From a virus, in IMG/VR virus record IMGVR_UViG_3300027631_000159, positions 1 to 21,271 of that record: 21,271 nucleotides of DNA. One strand, written 5' to 3'. Numbering within the stretch: the stretch's first letter is position 1; every line of letters begins with the position of its first letter. Below, one piece after another: positions 1 to 8,544 of this stretch. The notes below the pieces were generated by a model. The model ran no database searches. It saw only the letters and a list, made by a program, of their open reading frames with translations, and was not told the origin of the DNA. A program made the position numbers and the translations under genes.

Positions 1-630
1 GTAATTAGCATCATCATTTATTGCTGCTGCTAATTCATTTAATGTATTAAGAAGTGCTGGTGCTCCATCAACAAGACCGTCTACTGCTGTTGCAATTGCT
101 GTGCCAGCCGCTGTTGCTGCTGCTGAGATAGCTGCTGCTTGAGCTGCGTTAGCCTTGGTTGTAGCATCTGATGCTGCTGTAGCTTCGGCTGCTGCTTGAG
201 CTGCGTTAGCTTTTGTAGTAGCATCTGCTGCTGCAGTTGATACTGAAGCTGCGTCGCCTGATACTCTAAGCGCTGCTTCTGCGGCTACCTTAGTTGTAGC
301 ATCTGTTGCTGCTGCTGAAATTGCAGATGATGCTGCGGCATTAGCCTTTGTAGTTGCATCTGCTGAAGCTGTGGCTTCTGCTGCAGTCTGTGCAGCTGCT
401 GCTGCGCCTGCTGCATCAAATACGCCAGACTTTACGGATAGCTTTCCAGCACCGTTAACTTCAAGCTGTGTTGCTTCTACAGACTTTACTAGAGTCGCTC
501 CACCTACAAGGTTGAGGATGTAACTATCTGATCCTGTTTCTCTAAGGATATTTTGGCCATTGATTGTACCTGTTGTACCTTCAACAATGAGGCCAGATTT
601 AATTCTAAAGTTTTTTACTACTGTTGCCAT
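1..630 (-). CDS. Ala-rich tail-fibre-type structural protein (C-terminus beyond window)
   Basis: An open frame starts at the ATG at 630 and stays open for 210 codons to the left edge, so only the N-terminal part is seen. The first 60 or so residues are a small globular start. They are followed by a long Ala/Thr-rich region with repeated units of the type DATTKANAA(Q)AAA, which should form a helical or coiled-coil trimer shaft. Near the edge is GAPALLNTLNELAAAI, a segment common in phage tail fibres and also present in the fibre encoded at 4882-6651. A good Shine-Dalgarno (AGAGGAG) lies 8-9 nt before the ATG, and a run of ten A residues (coding strand) sits upstream of it. It is the last gene visible in the leftward tail operon. 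Assignment as tail fibre rests on composition and shared segments; the receptor-binding end is not in the window. Confidence 0.75.
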   Translation of the reverse strand, partial: MATVVKNFRIKSGLIVEGTTGTINGQNILRETGSDSYILNLVGGATLVKSVEATQLEVNGAGKLSVKSGVFDAAGAAAAAQTAAEATASADATTKANAAASSAISAAATDATTKVAAEAALRVSGDAASVSTAAADATTKANAAQAAAEATAASDATTKANAAQAAAISAAATAAGTAIATAVDGLVDGAPALLNTLNELAAAINDDANY

Positions 631-661
631 TTATATGACTCCTCTTGGTGCTTTTTTTTTA

Positions 662-1213
662 TTACGCCTTGATTGAAGTTCTGTAATATCTTACTGATAT
701 AGAACCGCTCACAGGGGTGACTCTTAAACTAATTATACCTGAATTTTCTTCAAAAGTATAAGTAAAAATGCTTGTGTTAGTGCTTGAAACGATGTTTGAT
801 TCGCTTACAAGGATATCGGAACCTGAATAGGTTGCTGCTATCTCTGAAGTGTATACATCTGCACCTTGTGTAACCTGAATGCGATAGTTAACTGTCTTCC
901 AGTCTGCCTTCGCAAAAGAATCGATGTTTGTTGCATTTTCAATCCCATACACTGCAAGGTCGTTATTTCCTTCTAGACCAAGCTGGGTTGAAATAGCATC
1001 TGAAGAATTTGAAATTCCAGATACTGTTGTTTGAAGTGTGTTTAACTTATATGTTAAAGAATTTGCATCTGTTGAACCTGTTACGCCAACGACATTCTCT
1101 AATGCTTCGATTGCATCATTAGCATTAGCGTGTTGTGCTGCGTGTCCTACTAGCTCATCATTTGCCGCTGGATTTGTAAGGTTGTCCTTACTTGTTGGAA
1201 AAGTTGTTGCCAT
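662..1213 (-). CDS. Small phage tail/virion structural protein
   Basis: 183 residues. The N-terminus has the pattern VGHAAQHANANDAIEALE followed by VG, which resembles the 'H..QHn..NDAI.alE' segment common in minor tail and fibre-associated proteins. The middle (LNTLQTTVSGISNSSDAIS) looks like a short coiled coil, and the C-terminal ~70 residues are beta-rich with no recognised enzyme motif. AGGAGG sits 10 nt before the ATG. It lies between the glycosyltransferase gene and the partial fibre gene, in the same orientation, so it is probably part of the tail operon. No specific function is recognised. Confidence 0.7.
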   Translation of the reverse strand: MATTFPTSKDNLTNPAANDELVGHAAQHANANDAIEALENVVGVTGSTDANSLTYKLNTLQTTVSGISNSSDAISTQLGLEGNNDLAVYGIENATNIDSFAKADWKTVNYRIQVTQGADVYTSEIAATYSGSDILVSESNIVSSTNTSIFTYTFEENSGIISLRVTPVSGSISVRYYRTSIKA

Positions 1214-1269
1214 TTATTAAAGCCTCCTGGCGGTATTGCATGTTATCTAATTATATCCTATATATTTTT

Positions 1270-2454
1270 TTAAGACGGGTAATATCCAGAAGGAAGGCCT
1301 TTGATTACCCTATCATCTATTATACCAGTAGAAAAATGAATTCCTGAATAATTTTCAAAGTCTTCTAATGTTCTTTCGGTGAATAGTCCACTTGCATCAT
1401 CTATTTTTTGTCCGACAATTATCTGCTGGAAGTAAGACTTAGACTCGTTATGCTTTGGATAAAATGTTTCAGGGCTATCGTCCCATATAAGCTTTCTATC
1501 TGGTCTTCCGTATCTATGGTACACAAATGCTTTCTTTGGTGTAACAAGATTATAGCCTGCCGTAAAGAATCTTAAAGCCATCATTGGCTCTTCTTCTGTA
1601 AATGCAATTTCATCCACAAAAGGAACTTTTTCTATTACGGATTTTTCTGTAAAAAAGAAATGTCCAGACACGTAAGGGCTTAGCACATTAGAATCTGGGT
1701 TAGAATATTGTGGACTAAATTGTGGAACAAGGGTAGCCTTAAAATGAGCTACGTTACTTTCAGTCATGTAAAATGTAGGATTCTGTAAAATTTCTGGAAT
1801 TTGATCATTGCCATTTTCATCAACATCATATGGCGGGACATATGCTGTAAATACTAGTTCAGAAAAATCATTCTTTGCATAGTTGTATTCTTTAATTATT
1901 TCTGAATCCCAGTTAGGTATTGCTCTCATGTGGGAGTCCATGTTTAAATAATACTCTTGGCCAGCATAGAATTTATTTGAATTCTTTCTGGCAGGCTGGC
2001 ATCCAATAATAGATCCTGGAATAAGACAATCTGTTCTAACATTATTTCTCTTTAAAGTCTCTGCCTTATTATATTCAACATTATCGTCTTGAAGGGTTAT
2101 TCCAAAGAATACTCTTTCTGGAAATTCCGCATTTGCTATAAAGTGGTCAACTGTCTTCCATATCTCTGGATCCTTATATGAAGGTATATTAATAAATATC
2201 TTTGCGTCGTTGTCTATCATTAGTTCCTCCATTTTTTCTAATGGTACTGGCTCTGCCGCTTCCCACTTATGAATTGGGCATTCGGCTGCCTGTAACTTAG
2301 TTTTAAATTTCATAAAACAGCCACATTTCTTGCATTGTTTTGTAAGACCTATAAATTCTGGGCAGGCCTTACAAATAGAATACCTGTTTGCGGCTTCTTC
2401 TGGTGTTGCATATTGACTATTAGGATTTAATAAATCCCAAGGCTTTACTGACAT
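1270..2454 (-). CDS. GT60-like (Skp1 GlcNAc-transferase family) glycosyltransferase with N-terminal zinc ribbon
   Basis: 394 residues. Residues 25-65 hold six Cys (28, 31, 41, 44, 46, 59) in a C-x2-C / C-x2-C-x-C / C pattern, probably a zinc-binding module. From residue 86 the pattern IFINIPSYKDPEIWKT, then FPERVFFGI, then a DSH triad (173-175, in YLNMDSHMR) followed by NWD fits the Pfam GlcNAc family (PF11397) that includes the Skp1 polypeptide GlcNAc-transferase. DSH stands for the metal/UDP-sugar binding DxD-type motif. The later segment GHFFFTEKSV...EEEPMMALRFFTAGY also follows the family. In Dictyostelium the family enzyme adds GlcNAc to hydroxyproline. The gene directly follows the Pro/Thr-rich tail protein, so a virion or host-surface glycan target is likely by inference. 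No strong Shine-Dalgarno is seen; a TGGTATTAT box ends 6 nt before the ATG. Confidence 0.8.
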   Translation of the reverse strand: MSVKPWDLLNPNSQYATPEEAANRYSICKACPEFIGLTKQCKKCGCFMKFKTKLQAAECPIHKWEAAEPVPLEKMEELMIDNDAKIFINIPSYKDPEIWKTVDHFIANAEFPERVFFGITLQDDNVEYNKAETLKRNNVRTDCLIPGSIIGCQPARKNSNKFYAGQEYYLNMDSHMRAIPNWDSEIIKEYNYAKNDFSELVFTAYVPPYDVDENGNDQIPEILQNPTFYMTESNVAHFKATLVPQFSPQYSNPDSNVLSPYVSGHFFFTEKSVIEKVPFVDEIAFTEEEPMMALRFFTAGYNLVTPKKAFVYHRYGRPDRKLIWDDSPETFYPKHNESKSYFQQIIVGQKIDDASGLFTERTLEDFENYSGIHFSTGIIDDRVIKGLPSGYYPS

Positions 2455-2460
2455 TAAGCA

Positions 2461-2469
2461 ATAATACCA
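2461..2469 (-). promoter_or_regulatory. Possible extended -10 promoter for a leaderless glycosyltransferase mRNA
   Basis: On the minus strand TGG-TATTAT is followed by 6 nt (TGCTTA) and then the ATG at 2454. That spacing would put transcription start at or next to the start codon. The gene lacks a good Shine-Dalgarno, which fits. No clear -35 is seen and the region is A+T-rich, so chance is possible. Confidence 0.35.
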
Positions 2470-2472
2470 TTT

Positions 2473-4869
2473 CTACTTATTGTGCACAAGCATGCCATTT
2501 ACAAAGAACCAGTCGTTTGGTTCGCATGACAATTGATAAACGTTGACAGATTGGTCAACTAGGAACTCTATTTTATCTACTAGTGTTTCTCCTATTTGCC
2601 CTTGGGAATCAATATGAATTATTGATTCGCCAACTTCAACATAATAAGCTTCTTTGATCTTATATTCTCCTGATAAAGTTTTAACAAAGACTGGTTGAGT
2701 ATAAGTCATTCTTGTATCTACATTTTCATTAAAATACAAAATATCTGATTCTTGAGTTTCAACAATATCTGTAATTGTTGTTTCAACAAATTCGCCTACT
2801 GAAAAATCAGAAGATGCCCAAGTAGAGAACTGGTATGAATCAGGTGTTAAAGGGTCAATTTGATTAATCACAATAGATTTGATCTTATCTCCGACCTGTA
2901 AGAACTTGGCTGGCACTTGACCGTCCATAGTGTCTACAAGAGTGTTCTCTTCTACGCAAGGAGGTCCAAACCAAGGAATGTAAATAAAGCTTGGGGGTGC
3001 AAAGAATCCTGGTGGAGCAAAGAATCCTGGTGGAGAGAAGAACCCTGGTGGAGCAAAGAATCCTGGAGGTGAGAAGAACCCTGGAGGAGCAAAAAAACTT
3101 GGAGGTGCAAACGTTAGTGCTCCACCGCAACATTGCCAACCGTTAGGTACGCTATATGTAGTTGAGTTTCCGAGGTATTCGTATCCTAACTCAGTACATG
3201 TATAGGATGTTGGATTAGTATAGGTTCCAGGGCATGTTAGTAAAGGGGTAGGTGTTGGGGTTGGGGTAGGTGTTGGGGTTGGGGTAGGTGTTGGGGTTGG
3301 GGTAGGAGTTGGGGTTGGATCGCAAGCAGAATTTCCTGCATCTGCAAGGGCGGCTGCGTAAGTTGTTCTATAAACCGTTTTTGTGCTTTGTTGTCCGCTA
3401 GTTGTATATGTGTCTTCTGGTATACCTGTACTATTAGTTAGTGGGCCAGATGCACTTGGGCTTTGGCCATAAGTTCCACTAAAAGGATTACAGACTGAAG
3501 TTCCAGTGTAGTAGGTGTACTGGGTTGGTGGGGCAGTTGTTGGAGTTGGTGTTATTGTGGGATCGCAAGCAGAATTTCCTGCTGCAACAAGAGCCTCTGA
3601 ATATGTGGTTCTGTAAACTGTTTTTGTACTGAATGATCCATCAACTATATATGTATCTGTTGGTATTGTATTGTTTGAAGAAACAAGTGGGCCTGTGACT
3701 GATGGGTTTGCTGCATAAACTCCACTAAATGGATTACATCTAGAGGTTCCAGTGTAGTAGGAAACTCCTGCATTTGTTGTAAATTGTACTGTATTAGAGG
3801 TCCATGAAGTTTCAGTAAATCTATCTGCTGTTCCTGTAACTACAACCTTATATCTGTATGTTTCTCCAGCTGTTAGGAATGTTAATGGTATTGTGTTTGT
3901 TGATCCTGAACCAGAACCTGCTGTCATAGAGGATCCGTCTGGATTTACCCAATAAATTTCCCAGGCTGTTTGAGTTAAATTAGAATTAGTCCAGGATAGG
4001 GTGGCAGTAGATTGAAGTATATCAGAAACTCCGATTGCAACAGAAGGCTTAAATGGCTTCATATCTGGAATAACATGCTCTTTAAATGTTGGGCTTTCAA
4101 GTGGAGTGTTGTATAAAGATTGTGTATATGGATTATTTACATTTTGTGATGTAATATAAACTGTTAATTGTCCATCTGCTGAGCCAGTGTCTATGGATGT
4201 TGTATCATATGCAGTTCCATCAACTACAGTAGTAACATCTTTTTGGTTTTGTACTCCTGGTCCCACCCAATAAACTCTATACTGATCTGCACCTATTGGT
4301 TTTACCCATCTTAAATTGATGCGGCCATTCTGTGTAAGTGTGTGGTCTATATAAAATACATTTTGTGGCCTAACAACTTGATTTTGATCATCCGTTGAAA
4401 TTGAATCTATGCCATTTGTATAAACAGAAACTAAATTATTTCCATTAACATAAACAGGGTCAGATTCTCCAAATTCATTTATAGCAACTACCTTACATCT
4501 TAAAACATATCCGATCATCTGCTTATCAATATAAGAAGAGTTTTGATTGTCTCCAAAAGTTACCCAAGAAGATTCTAAATGCGCTCCGCTAAGTGCAAAT
4601 GGTGCTTTTTGCCATGTATATGTAAACGAGGTTGGCGAGTTTTCCCATGTGCCAACTCCTATAGAGATATATTGTCCAGCTTGTCTATTATTATTTTGCC
4701 ATGTAAATACTGGAGCTACTGTATTTTTTGGTACTGCTGCCCCAAATTTTTTCCATTGTGAGCCGTCATAAACATAAGATGCCTTTGAATCTTTCCAGGT
4801 GGAACCATCGTGGATTGATATTTTTTTGAAAGGTTTCCATGCGGAACCATCAAAAATGTTTAACGGCAT
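2473..4869 (-). CDS. Large repeat-rich tail protein with C-terminal Hint (intein-like) domain
   Basis: 798 residues. It starts with three DGSxWK repeats (residues ~7-42), then an Ig-like segment and two fibronectin-III-like segments (~50-370). Next are two tandem ~81-residue modules containing YYTGTSxCNPFSG and TKTVYRTTY, a tract of about a dozen Thr-Pro repeats, a short Cys-rich segment, and six or seven copies of FFxPPG. Residues 638-797 form a Hint domain: Cys638 with ENTLVDTMDG and VGDKI (blocks A/N2), TYTQPVFV (block B), and FFVNGMLVHN followed by one Lys (blocks F/G). The usual block B His (TxxH) is Gln here. With no C-extein, the domain could only release or anchor the upstream protein, not splice. 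AAGGGG precedes the ATG. The gene lies in the tail operon just upstream of the glycosyltransferase. A surface-exposed fibre or adhesin role is inferred. Confidence 0.8.
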   Translation of the reverse strand: MPLNIFDGSAWKPFKKISIHDGSTWKDSKASYVYDGSQWKKFGAAVPKNTVAPVFTWQNNNRQAGQYISIGVGTWENSPTSFTYTWQKAPFALSGAHLESSWVTFGDNQNSSYIDKQMIGYVLRCKVVAINEFGESDPVYVNGNNLVSVYTNGIDSISTDDQNQVVRPQNVFYIDHTLTQNGRINLRWVKPIGADQYRVYWVGPGVQNQKDVTTVVDGTAYDTTSIDTGSADGQLTVYITSQNVNNPYTQSLYNTPLESPTFKEHVIPDMKPFKPSVAIGVSDILQSTATLSWTNSNLTQTAWEIYWVNPDGSSMTAGSGSGSTNTIPLTFLTAGETYRYKVVVTGTADRFTETSWTSNTVQFTTNAGVSYYTGTSRCNPFSGVYAANPSVTGPLVSSNNTIPTDTYIVDGSFSTKTVYRTTYSEALVAAGNSACDPTITPTPTTAPPTQYTYYTGTSVCNPFSGTYGQSPSASGPLTNSTGIPEDTYTTSGQQSTKTVYRTTYAAALADAGNSACDPTPTPTPTPTPTPTPTPTPTPTPTPLLTCPGTYTNPTSYTCTELGYEYLGNSTTYSVPNGWQCCGGALTFAPPSFFAPPGFFSPPGFFAPPGFFSPPGFFAPPGFFAPPSFIYIPWFGPPCVEENTLVDTMDGQVPAKFLQVGDKIKSIVINQIDPLTPDSYQFSTWASSDFSVGEFVETTITDIVETQESDILYFNENVDTRMTYTQPVFVKTLSGEYKIKEAYYVEVGESIIHIDSQGQIGETLVDKIEFLVDQSVNVYQLSCEPNDWFFVNGMLVHNK
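2988..3112 (-). repeat. 18-bp coding repeats (FFxPPG)
   Basis: Six to seven in-frame copies of an 18-bp unit encode FFAPPG or FFSPPG, directly N-terminal to the Hint domain. Copies differ at silent sites and in an Ala/Ser alternation, so this is not a very recent expansion. An aromatic, proline-rich hexapeptide array could form an extended or sticky linker. Confidence 0.85.
3244..3319 (-). repeat. Thr-Pro (TP) dipeptide repeat tract, G-rich on the plus strand
   Basis: About twelve in-frame Thr-Pro codon pairs. The plus strand reads as alternating GGTGTTGGGG and TTGGGGTA units, with many G3-4 tracts. Such 6-bp repeats change length by slippage and the G tracts could form a quadruplex on the template strand. 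Confidence 0.85.
3318..3760 (-). repeat. Tandem duplicated 81-codon module
   Basis: The block GATCGCAAGCAGAATTTCC begins at 3318 and again at 3561, a period of 243 bp. Both copies encode a Cys-containing module with YYTGTSxCNPFSG, TKTVYRTTY and GNSACDP. The copies have diverged in between, and a short Thr-Pro/Ala linker joins them. Confidence 0.85.
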
Positions 4870-4881
4870 CTTCTGTCCCCT

Positions 4882-6651
4882 TTAGTATTGTATGTAAATG
4901 TCGCCAGCTGCTGGGGTAGCTATTGCTGAGTATCCCGTTGCTGATGTTCCATATGCTATTTTATTTGCTGCTGTATTTGACCCTGCATTGTGATATCCAT
5001 AAGTCTTTGCATTATCTAGAGTTGCATATGTTGTTGCTGCTATTGCTGTTGTTAAGTATAGTGTTAAATCTAAATCTTCCCAAGAAGCGTTTGTGCCATC
5101 TGTTTTTAAATATTTTCCAGTGTAGCCCATTTGATTTGGAAGAATTGCATCAAGCCCAGTAACGGTTGCTGTAGAAAAATCTACTGATCCAGTAAATGTC
5201 GGAGAAGATAATGGTGCGTAAGTCAATTCTGCTTCGGTAGTATTTAATAATTTTCTCCATGAACCTGAATGTGCGTAGTATGCAGATCCTGTTCCATGTA
5301 CGTGTGCAAACATGCCGTGCTTTGTAGTTGCCGATGGAAGGTTTGTTTCTGCATCGTATGCCTCCCAGCTTAAATCAGAGCTCTTAACTGTATTTACGGG
5401 AAGAGTTACTGTACCAGTAAATGTAGGTGAAGCAAGAGGAGCTTTTAGATTAACAGTAGTTGTTAATGCGGTAAGTCCAGATACGTCTGCCTGTAAAGCT
5501 GCTGCAATTTCTCCGAGGGTATTTAATGTGCCTGGTGCCGAATTAATTAAACTATCAATTGCACTTGTTATAGCAGTATTTCTATCTGCAACTTCTGTAG
5601 ATATTGCTGCAGAAATTGATGATGTAACATCTGCTGATCTTGCAATTGTTGTTGGTACTACTGCAATATTTAATTTAGCTGCTGCGTCTAAACCAGCATA
5701 TCCAAAAGCCAAATCTTTTTCAGCTTCCATTACATATCCGTCTAAGGTGTTGCTAAGCCCGCTTTGTAAGACATATTTGCTATCTGCTGCTGCAGTTGTA
5801 GTGTATGAAGCAAGAAGGTATGCTGACAAATCATCCATTGATCCATTAACAGCTGCAAATCTATCTGTTAATGTAGGATTTAATGCAGATATTGCTCTAG
5901 AATTTGTAAAGTATAAATTAGAAGATCCTTCTGCTAGGTCGTTTGTTGTTTTTGAAGATAAATTTGTTGATCCTGTTACTGCTGCGATAGCAGCAGTTCT
6001 AGCAGTAGTCTCTGCAGAAATTGCTGCATTTATTGCAATGCCTCTATTAGTAGTTTCTGCTGCAACTGCTGAAGTGATAGCAGAATTTCTAGCTGTAGCT
6101 TCTGTGGCAACTTTTGAATCGGTGTATGTGTTGGCAGCCTGAGTTGCTGAAGCAATTGCTGTTAAGTCTTTTGTTTCTGCTGCAGCGATTGCATTTTGCT
6201 GTGCTGCTGCTGCTTTATTTGTTGCATCTGTTGTTGAAATTGTAACAGCTTGACTTTTTGCTGTTTCAATTGCTGCATTTCTTAAAGAAACTTCTGCTGC
6301 AATTTGAGTAGCTACTGCTGCAACTGCTCTAGCATCTGTAAAATAAAGATTTGTTCCTTCTGGAATTCCAGAGGTGGTCATTGCAGCAAATGCTGAGTTA
6401 ATGTCGGCTGTAATTGAAAGTGCTGTGGGGAGCTGTGAAGCTGGGATCTTTCCTTCTGAGTTTAATGTTGCCATTCCATTTGCTTCACCCATTTTAAAAG
6501 CATATGATGTTATTTGATTCCATCTTTGTCCGTTACCAATTTTAAATTTTAGGGTGTCTGTTTCTATTCCAATTTCACCACTTAAAAGAGTTGGGTTTAC
6601 TGAAGTCCAGTTAGCTGCTGTATCTCTTCGTAGCTGAATTCTTACTGCCAT
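4882..6651 (-). CDS. Tail fibre with Mtd-type N-terminal domain
   Basis: 589 residues from the ATG at 6651, chosen because GGAGGAG lies 7 nt upstream; an ATG at 6669 would place this Shine-Dalgarno inside the gene. The N-terminus (VRIQLRRDTAANW, NPTLLSGEIGIETDT, KIGNG) matches the small N-terminal domain of major tropism determinant-like and many other tail fibres. A long Ala-rich helical shaft follows (residues ~100-240). The fibre motif NLYFTDARA / NLYFTNSRA occurs twice, and a GTLNTLGEIAAALQAD segment resembles one in the fibre at 1-630. The C-terminus is beta-rich and probably contacts the receptor or a chaperone. The gene begins 1 nt after the stop of the upstream gene, indicating translational coupling. 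Confidence 0.8.
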   Translation of the reverse strand: MAVRIQLRRDTAANWTSVNPTLLSGEIGIETDTLKFKIGNGQRWNQITSYAFKMGEANGMATLNSEGKIPASQLPTALSITADINSAFAAMTTSGIPEGTNLYFTDARAVAAVATQIAAEVSLRNAAIETAKSQAVTISTTDATNKAAAAQQNAIAAAETKDLTAIASATQAANTYTDSKVATEATARNSAITSAVAAETTNRGIAINAAISAETTARTAAIAAVTGSTNLSSKTTNDLAEGSSNLYFTNSRAISALNPTLTDRFAAVNGSMDDLSAYLLASYTTTAAADSKYVLQSGLSNTLDGYVMEAEKDLAFGYAGLDAAAKLNIAVVPTTIARSADVTSSISAAISTEVADRNTAITSAIDSLINSAPGTLNTLGEIAAALQADVSGLTALTTTVNLKAPLASPTFTGTVTLPVNTVKSSDLSWEAYDAETNLPSATTKHGMFAHVHGTGSAYYAHSGSWRKLLNTTEAELTYAPLSSPTFTGSVDFSTATVTGLDAILPNQMGYTGKYLKTDGTNASWEDLDLTLYLTTAIAATTYATLDNAKTYGYHNAGSNTAANKIAYGTSATGYSAIATPAAGDIYIQY

Positions 6652-6652
6652 G

Positions 6653-7114
6653 TTATGCTCCTCCTGCATCTACTGTATTACTAAAATCAGTACCTGCATT
6701 TCCACTATTGTTTATTGTATCATTATTATCTGGCCAATACAAAGAATCTGGTTGTCCAGCATCAAATAATGTTAAAGATTCCCAACTTGCATCTGTAGGA
6801 CTTGTCGTTGGGGTTCCGCCGTCAACTCCAATTACTTGTGGCAAAATAACTGCGGGAGATGCAGTTTCATTATATTCAACAAATGTAATTGGGTTCTGTA
6901 TATCTATGCTATGAACGTCTCCGTCAAATGTATGAGTATGTCTATAAAATGGAGTTGGGTCTGTACTTGGAGGGGTTAGTTCAACCCACTCTTCTCCATT
7001 GTATATTCTTAAATTTTTACTTAATATATTAAAATAAACATCTCCAGCTTTTGCGTTATCTGGATCTGCCGCAATAGTAAGTAAATTAAGAGCTACCTTC
7101 ATTTGGCGAGACAT
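6653..7114 (-). CDS. Small tail-associated structural protein
   Basis: 153 residues. The N-terminal half contains AKAGDVYFNI followed by LRIYNGEEWVEL, a short beta motif seen in many phage fibre proteins and also present in the neighbouring 7119-8090 product (AGQIYFDTGTNTLYFYN). The C-terminal half is rich in Asn/Asp/Gly without a recognised fold. The start at 7114 overlaps the upstream gene end closely (stop at 7119-7121); an in-frame ATG at 7102 is an alternative. The Shine-Dalgarno (GGA) is weak, so coupling is likely. Probably a fibre connector or accessory. Confidence 0.65.
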   Translation of the reverse strand: MSRQMKVALNLLTIAADPDNAKAGDVYFNILSKNLRIYNGEEWVELTPPSTDPTPFYRHTHTFDGDVHSIDIQNPITFVEYNETASPAVILPQVIGVDGGTPTTSPTDASWESLTLFDAGQPDSLYWPDNNDTINNSGNAGTDFSNTVDAGGA

Positions 7115-7118
7115 TTTT

Positions 7119-8090
7119 TTATCCTACTACTACTACTCTGTATTCCCCGATTGTCGGAGCAACAGCAAAAGCGATGCTGACATTGTTTTCATCTACTCTT
7201 GCAACATCTGCTTCAACTTGTGCAAATGGTGATGCTGCCTGATAAATTTGAACGGTTACGTCAGTAGTTGCTAGTTTATGATTTACTGTATATGATGTTG
7301 CAGATGTTGATAGTGTTGTAGCAAACTTTCTTGCTATTGCATGATAGTCTGTTCCATTATTTGTTAATGACCATACATCTGATGTCTCATTCCATAGTAT
7401 TTCAACGTCTGTCAGGGTTCCGCGTTCTACAAGAATGCCTGCATCTGTAGTTGGTGTTCCTGCAAATCCGCTATTAAGCTTTACCTTATTATCTTCAATG
7501 TTAATCTGTGTTGTATTTACAGAATTAACAGTTCCAATAACATTTAGGTTTCCGCCTACCTGCAAATTGCCAGTGATCTCTACGTTGTCTGGAAGACCAA
7601 TAGTTACTGCTGCATTGTGTCCACTATTTGGAGAAACAGTAACTTCATTTGCTGTTCCAACAATAGTTGCTACATAGTCTCCTGTTGTCTGAGAATCTAG
7701 TGGAATAACCAGGTTGGCTTCGCTTGCTCCAGTTAATCTACCTTGCTGATCTACTGTAAATGTTGGTACTTTTGTAATTGAACCATAAGTTCCAGCTGTT
7801 ACTGCAGTATCATTTAATTTTATTGTATGTGTTCCCGCTACGTCGTTATATGTGGCAGTTAATCCTGTGCCAGATACTACTGTGGAGCTAATTACATCTT
7901 GAATTACTTCTGTAGAACCAGATGCTGGTACCCACTCTGTCGAGTTGTAGAAGTAAAGTGTATTTGTTCCAGTGTCAAAGTAAATTTGACCTGCTACTGG
8001 ATTAGATGGGGCGGACCCTAAGTTTTGAATTCGAGCATTGAGTAACTCATTCTTGTTGAGATCAATACTAACTAAATATTTTTTTGCCAT
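7119..8090 (-). CDS. Tail fibre / tail spike-like structural protein
   Basis: 323 residues. The N-terminal domain has LNARIQNLGSAPSNP then AGQIYFDTGTNTLYFYN and EWVPA, a common phage tail-fibre start. The middle (VTAGTYGSITKVPTFTVDQQ, LQVGGNLNVIGTVNS) looks like a beta-helical or repeated shaft of the type found in many tail fibres. The last ~70 residues (SYTVNHKLATTDVTVQIY...) form a beta-sandwich module that is similar in layout to the C-terminus of the 8104-8544 product (LHNLGYNPNVTVKSS). GGGAG precedes the ATG at 8 nt. No catalytic residues are recognised, so this is more likely adhesive than enzymatic. Confidence 0.75.
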   Translation of the reverse strand: MAKKYLVSIDLNKNELLNARIQNLGSAPSNPVAGQIYFDTGTNTLYFYNSTEWVPASGSTEVIQDVISSTVVSGTGLTATYNDVAGTHTIKLNDTAVTAGTYGSITKVPTFTVDQQGRLTGASEANLVIPLDSQTTGDYVATIVGTANEVTVSPNSGHNAAVTIGLPDNVEITGNLQVGGNLNVIGTVNSVNTTQINIEDNKVKLNSGFAGTPTTDAGILVERGTLTDVEILWNETSDVWSLTNNGTDYHAIARKFATTLSTSATSYTVNHKLATTDVTVQIYQAASPFAQVEADVARVDENNVSIAFAVAPTIGEYRVVVVG

Positions 8091-8103
8091 TTGCTATCTC
8101 CCT

Positions 8104-8544
8104 TTATGACAGGTGCGCTGTCCCTGAAAATGGCTGTGCCATTGTCAGCGTTATTTGATTTAAACCGTTATAATCTATACCCACTTCTAATATATCCCCT
8201 GCACTTGATTTTACTGTAACATTTGGGTTATACCCTAAGTTATGAAGTATTGGCAATGAATATATACCCTGAACTGGGCCTGTTAATTGTGCTAATTCCC
8301 AACTGAAAGACAATGTGTTTGAAGACAGTGTTATTACAGCAGCATTAGCCCATGTTGCATCTGATAATTTTGGACCGTAAAATTTAGAAAGAGATTTGTC
8401 GTAATAGAAGTCGCCTTCAAGTCCCAAGTTGTTAGAAGGGACACCTGTGCCGTTAAGGATAGTTCTACCTCTAGGCCCTTGTGGTCCTGGAGAGGAAACT
8501 ATTACATCATTAACAATTTCAGTTACAATTACTTTTTCGGCCAT
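8104..8544 (-). CDS. Short fibre protein with collagen-like start
   Basis: 146 residues. After ~17 residues there is a brief collagen-like Gly-x-y stretch (GPQGPRG), then GLEGDFYYDKSLSKFYGPK, a typical phage fibre segment. The C-terminal ~60 residues form the same type of beta module as the end of the 7119-8090 protein. The ATG overlaps the stop of the upstream gene by 1 nt (TAATG), so translation is probably coupled. Likely a fibre or baseplate-associated adhesin. Confidence 0.7.
   Translation of the reverse strand: MAEKVIVTEIVNDVIVSSPGPQGPRGRTILNGTGVPSNNLGLEGDFYYDKSLSKFYGPKLSDATWANAAVITLSSNTLSFSWELAQLTGPVQGIYSLPILHNLGYNPNVTVKSSAGDILEVGIDYNGLNQITLTMAQPFSGTAHLS

Noticed and set aside
2473-2958. 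A splicing intein inside the tail gene
   Set aside because: Only one Lys follows the terminal HN, so there is no C-extein to join. A Hint-type cleavage domain is the better description.
2885-3139. Minus-strand open frame rich in LLCSTRVLL-type repeats
   Set aside because: It is the FFxPPG repeat array read in another frame.
3241-3330. CRISPR-like array in the G-rich repeat
   Set aside because: Units are 6 bp, coding and without spacers.
5312-6142. Long plus-strand open frame (276 codons) in the fibre gene region
   Set aside because: It lies fully opposite the Ala-rich fibre gene at 4882-6651. Repeated Ala codons GCA/GCT read as TGC/AGC on the other strand and leave few stops. No ribosome binding site or known motif is seen.
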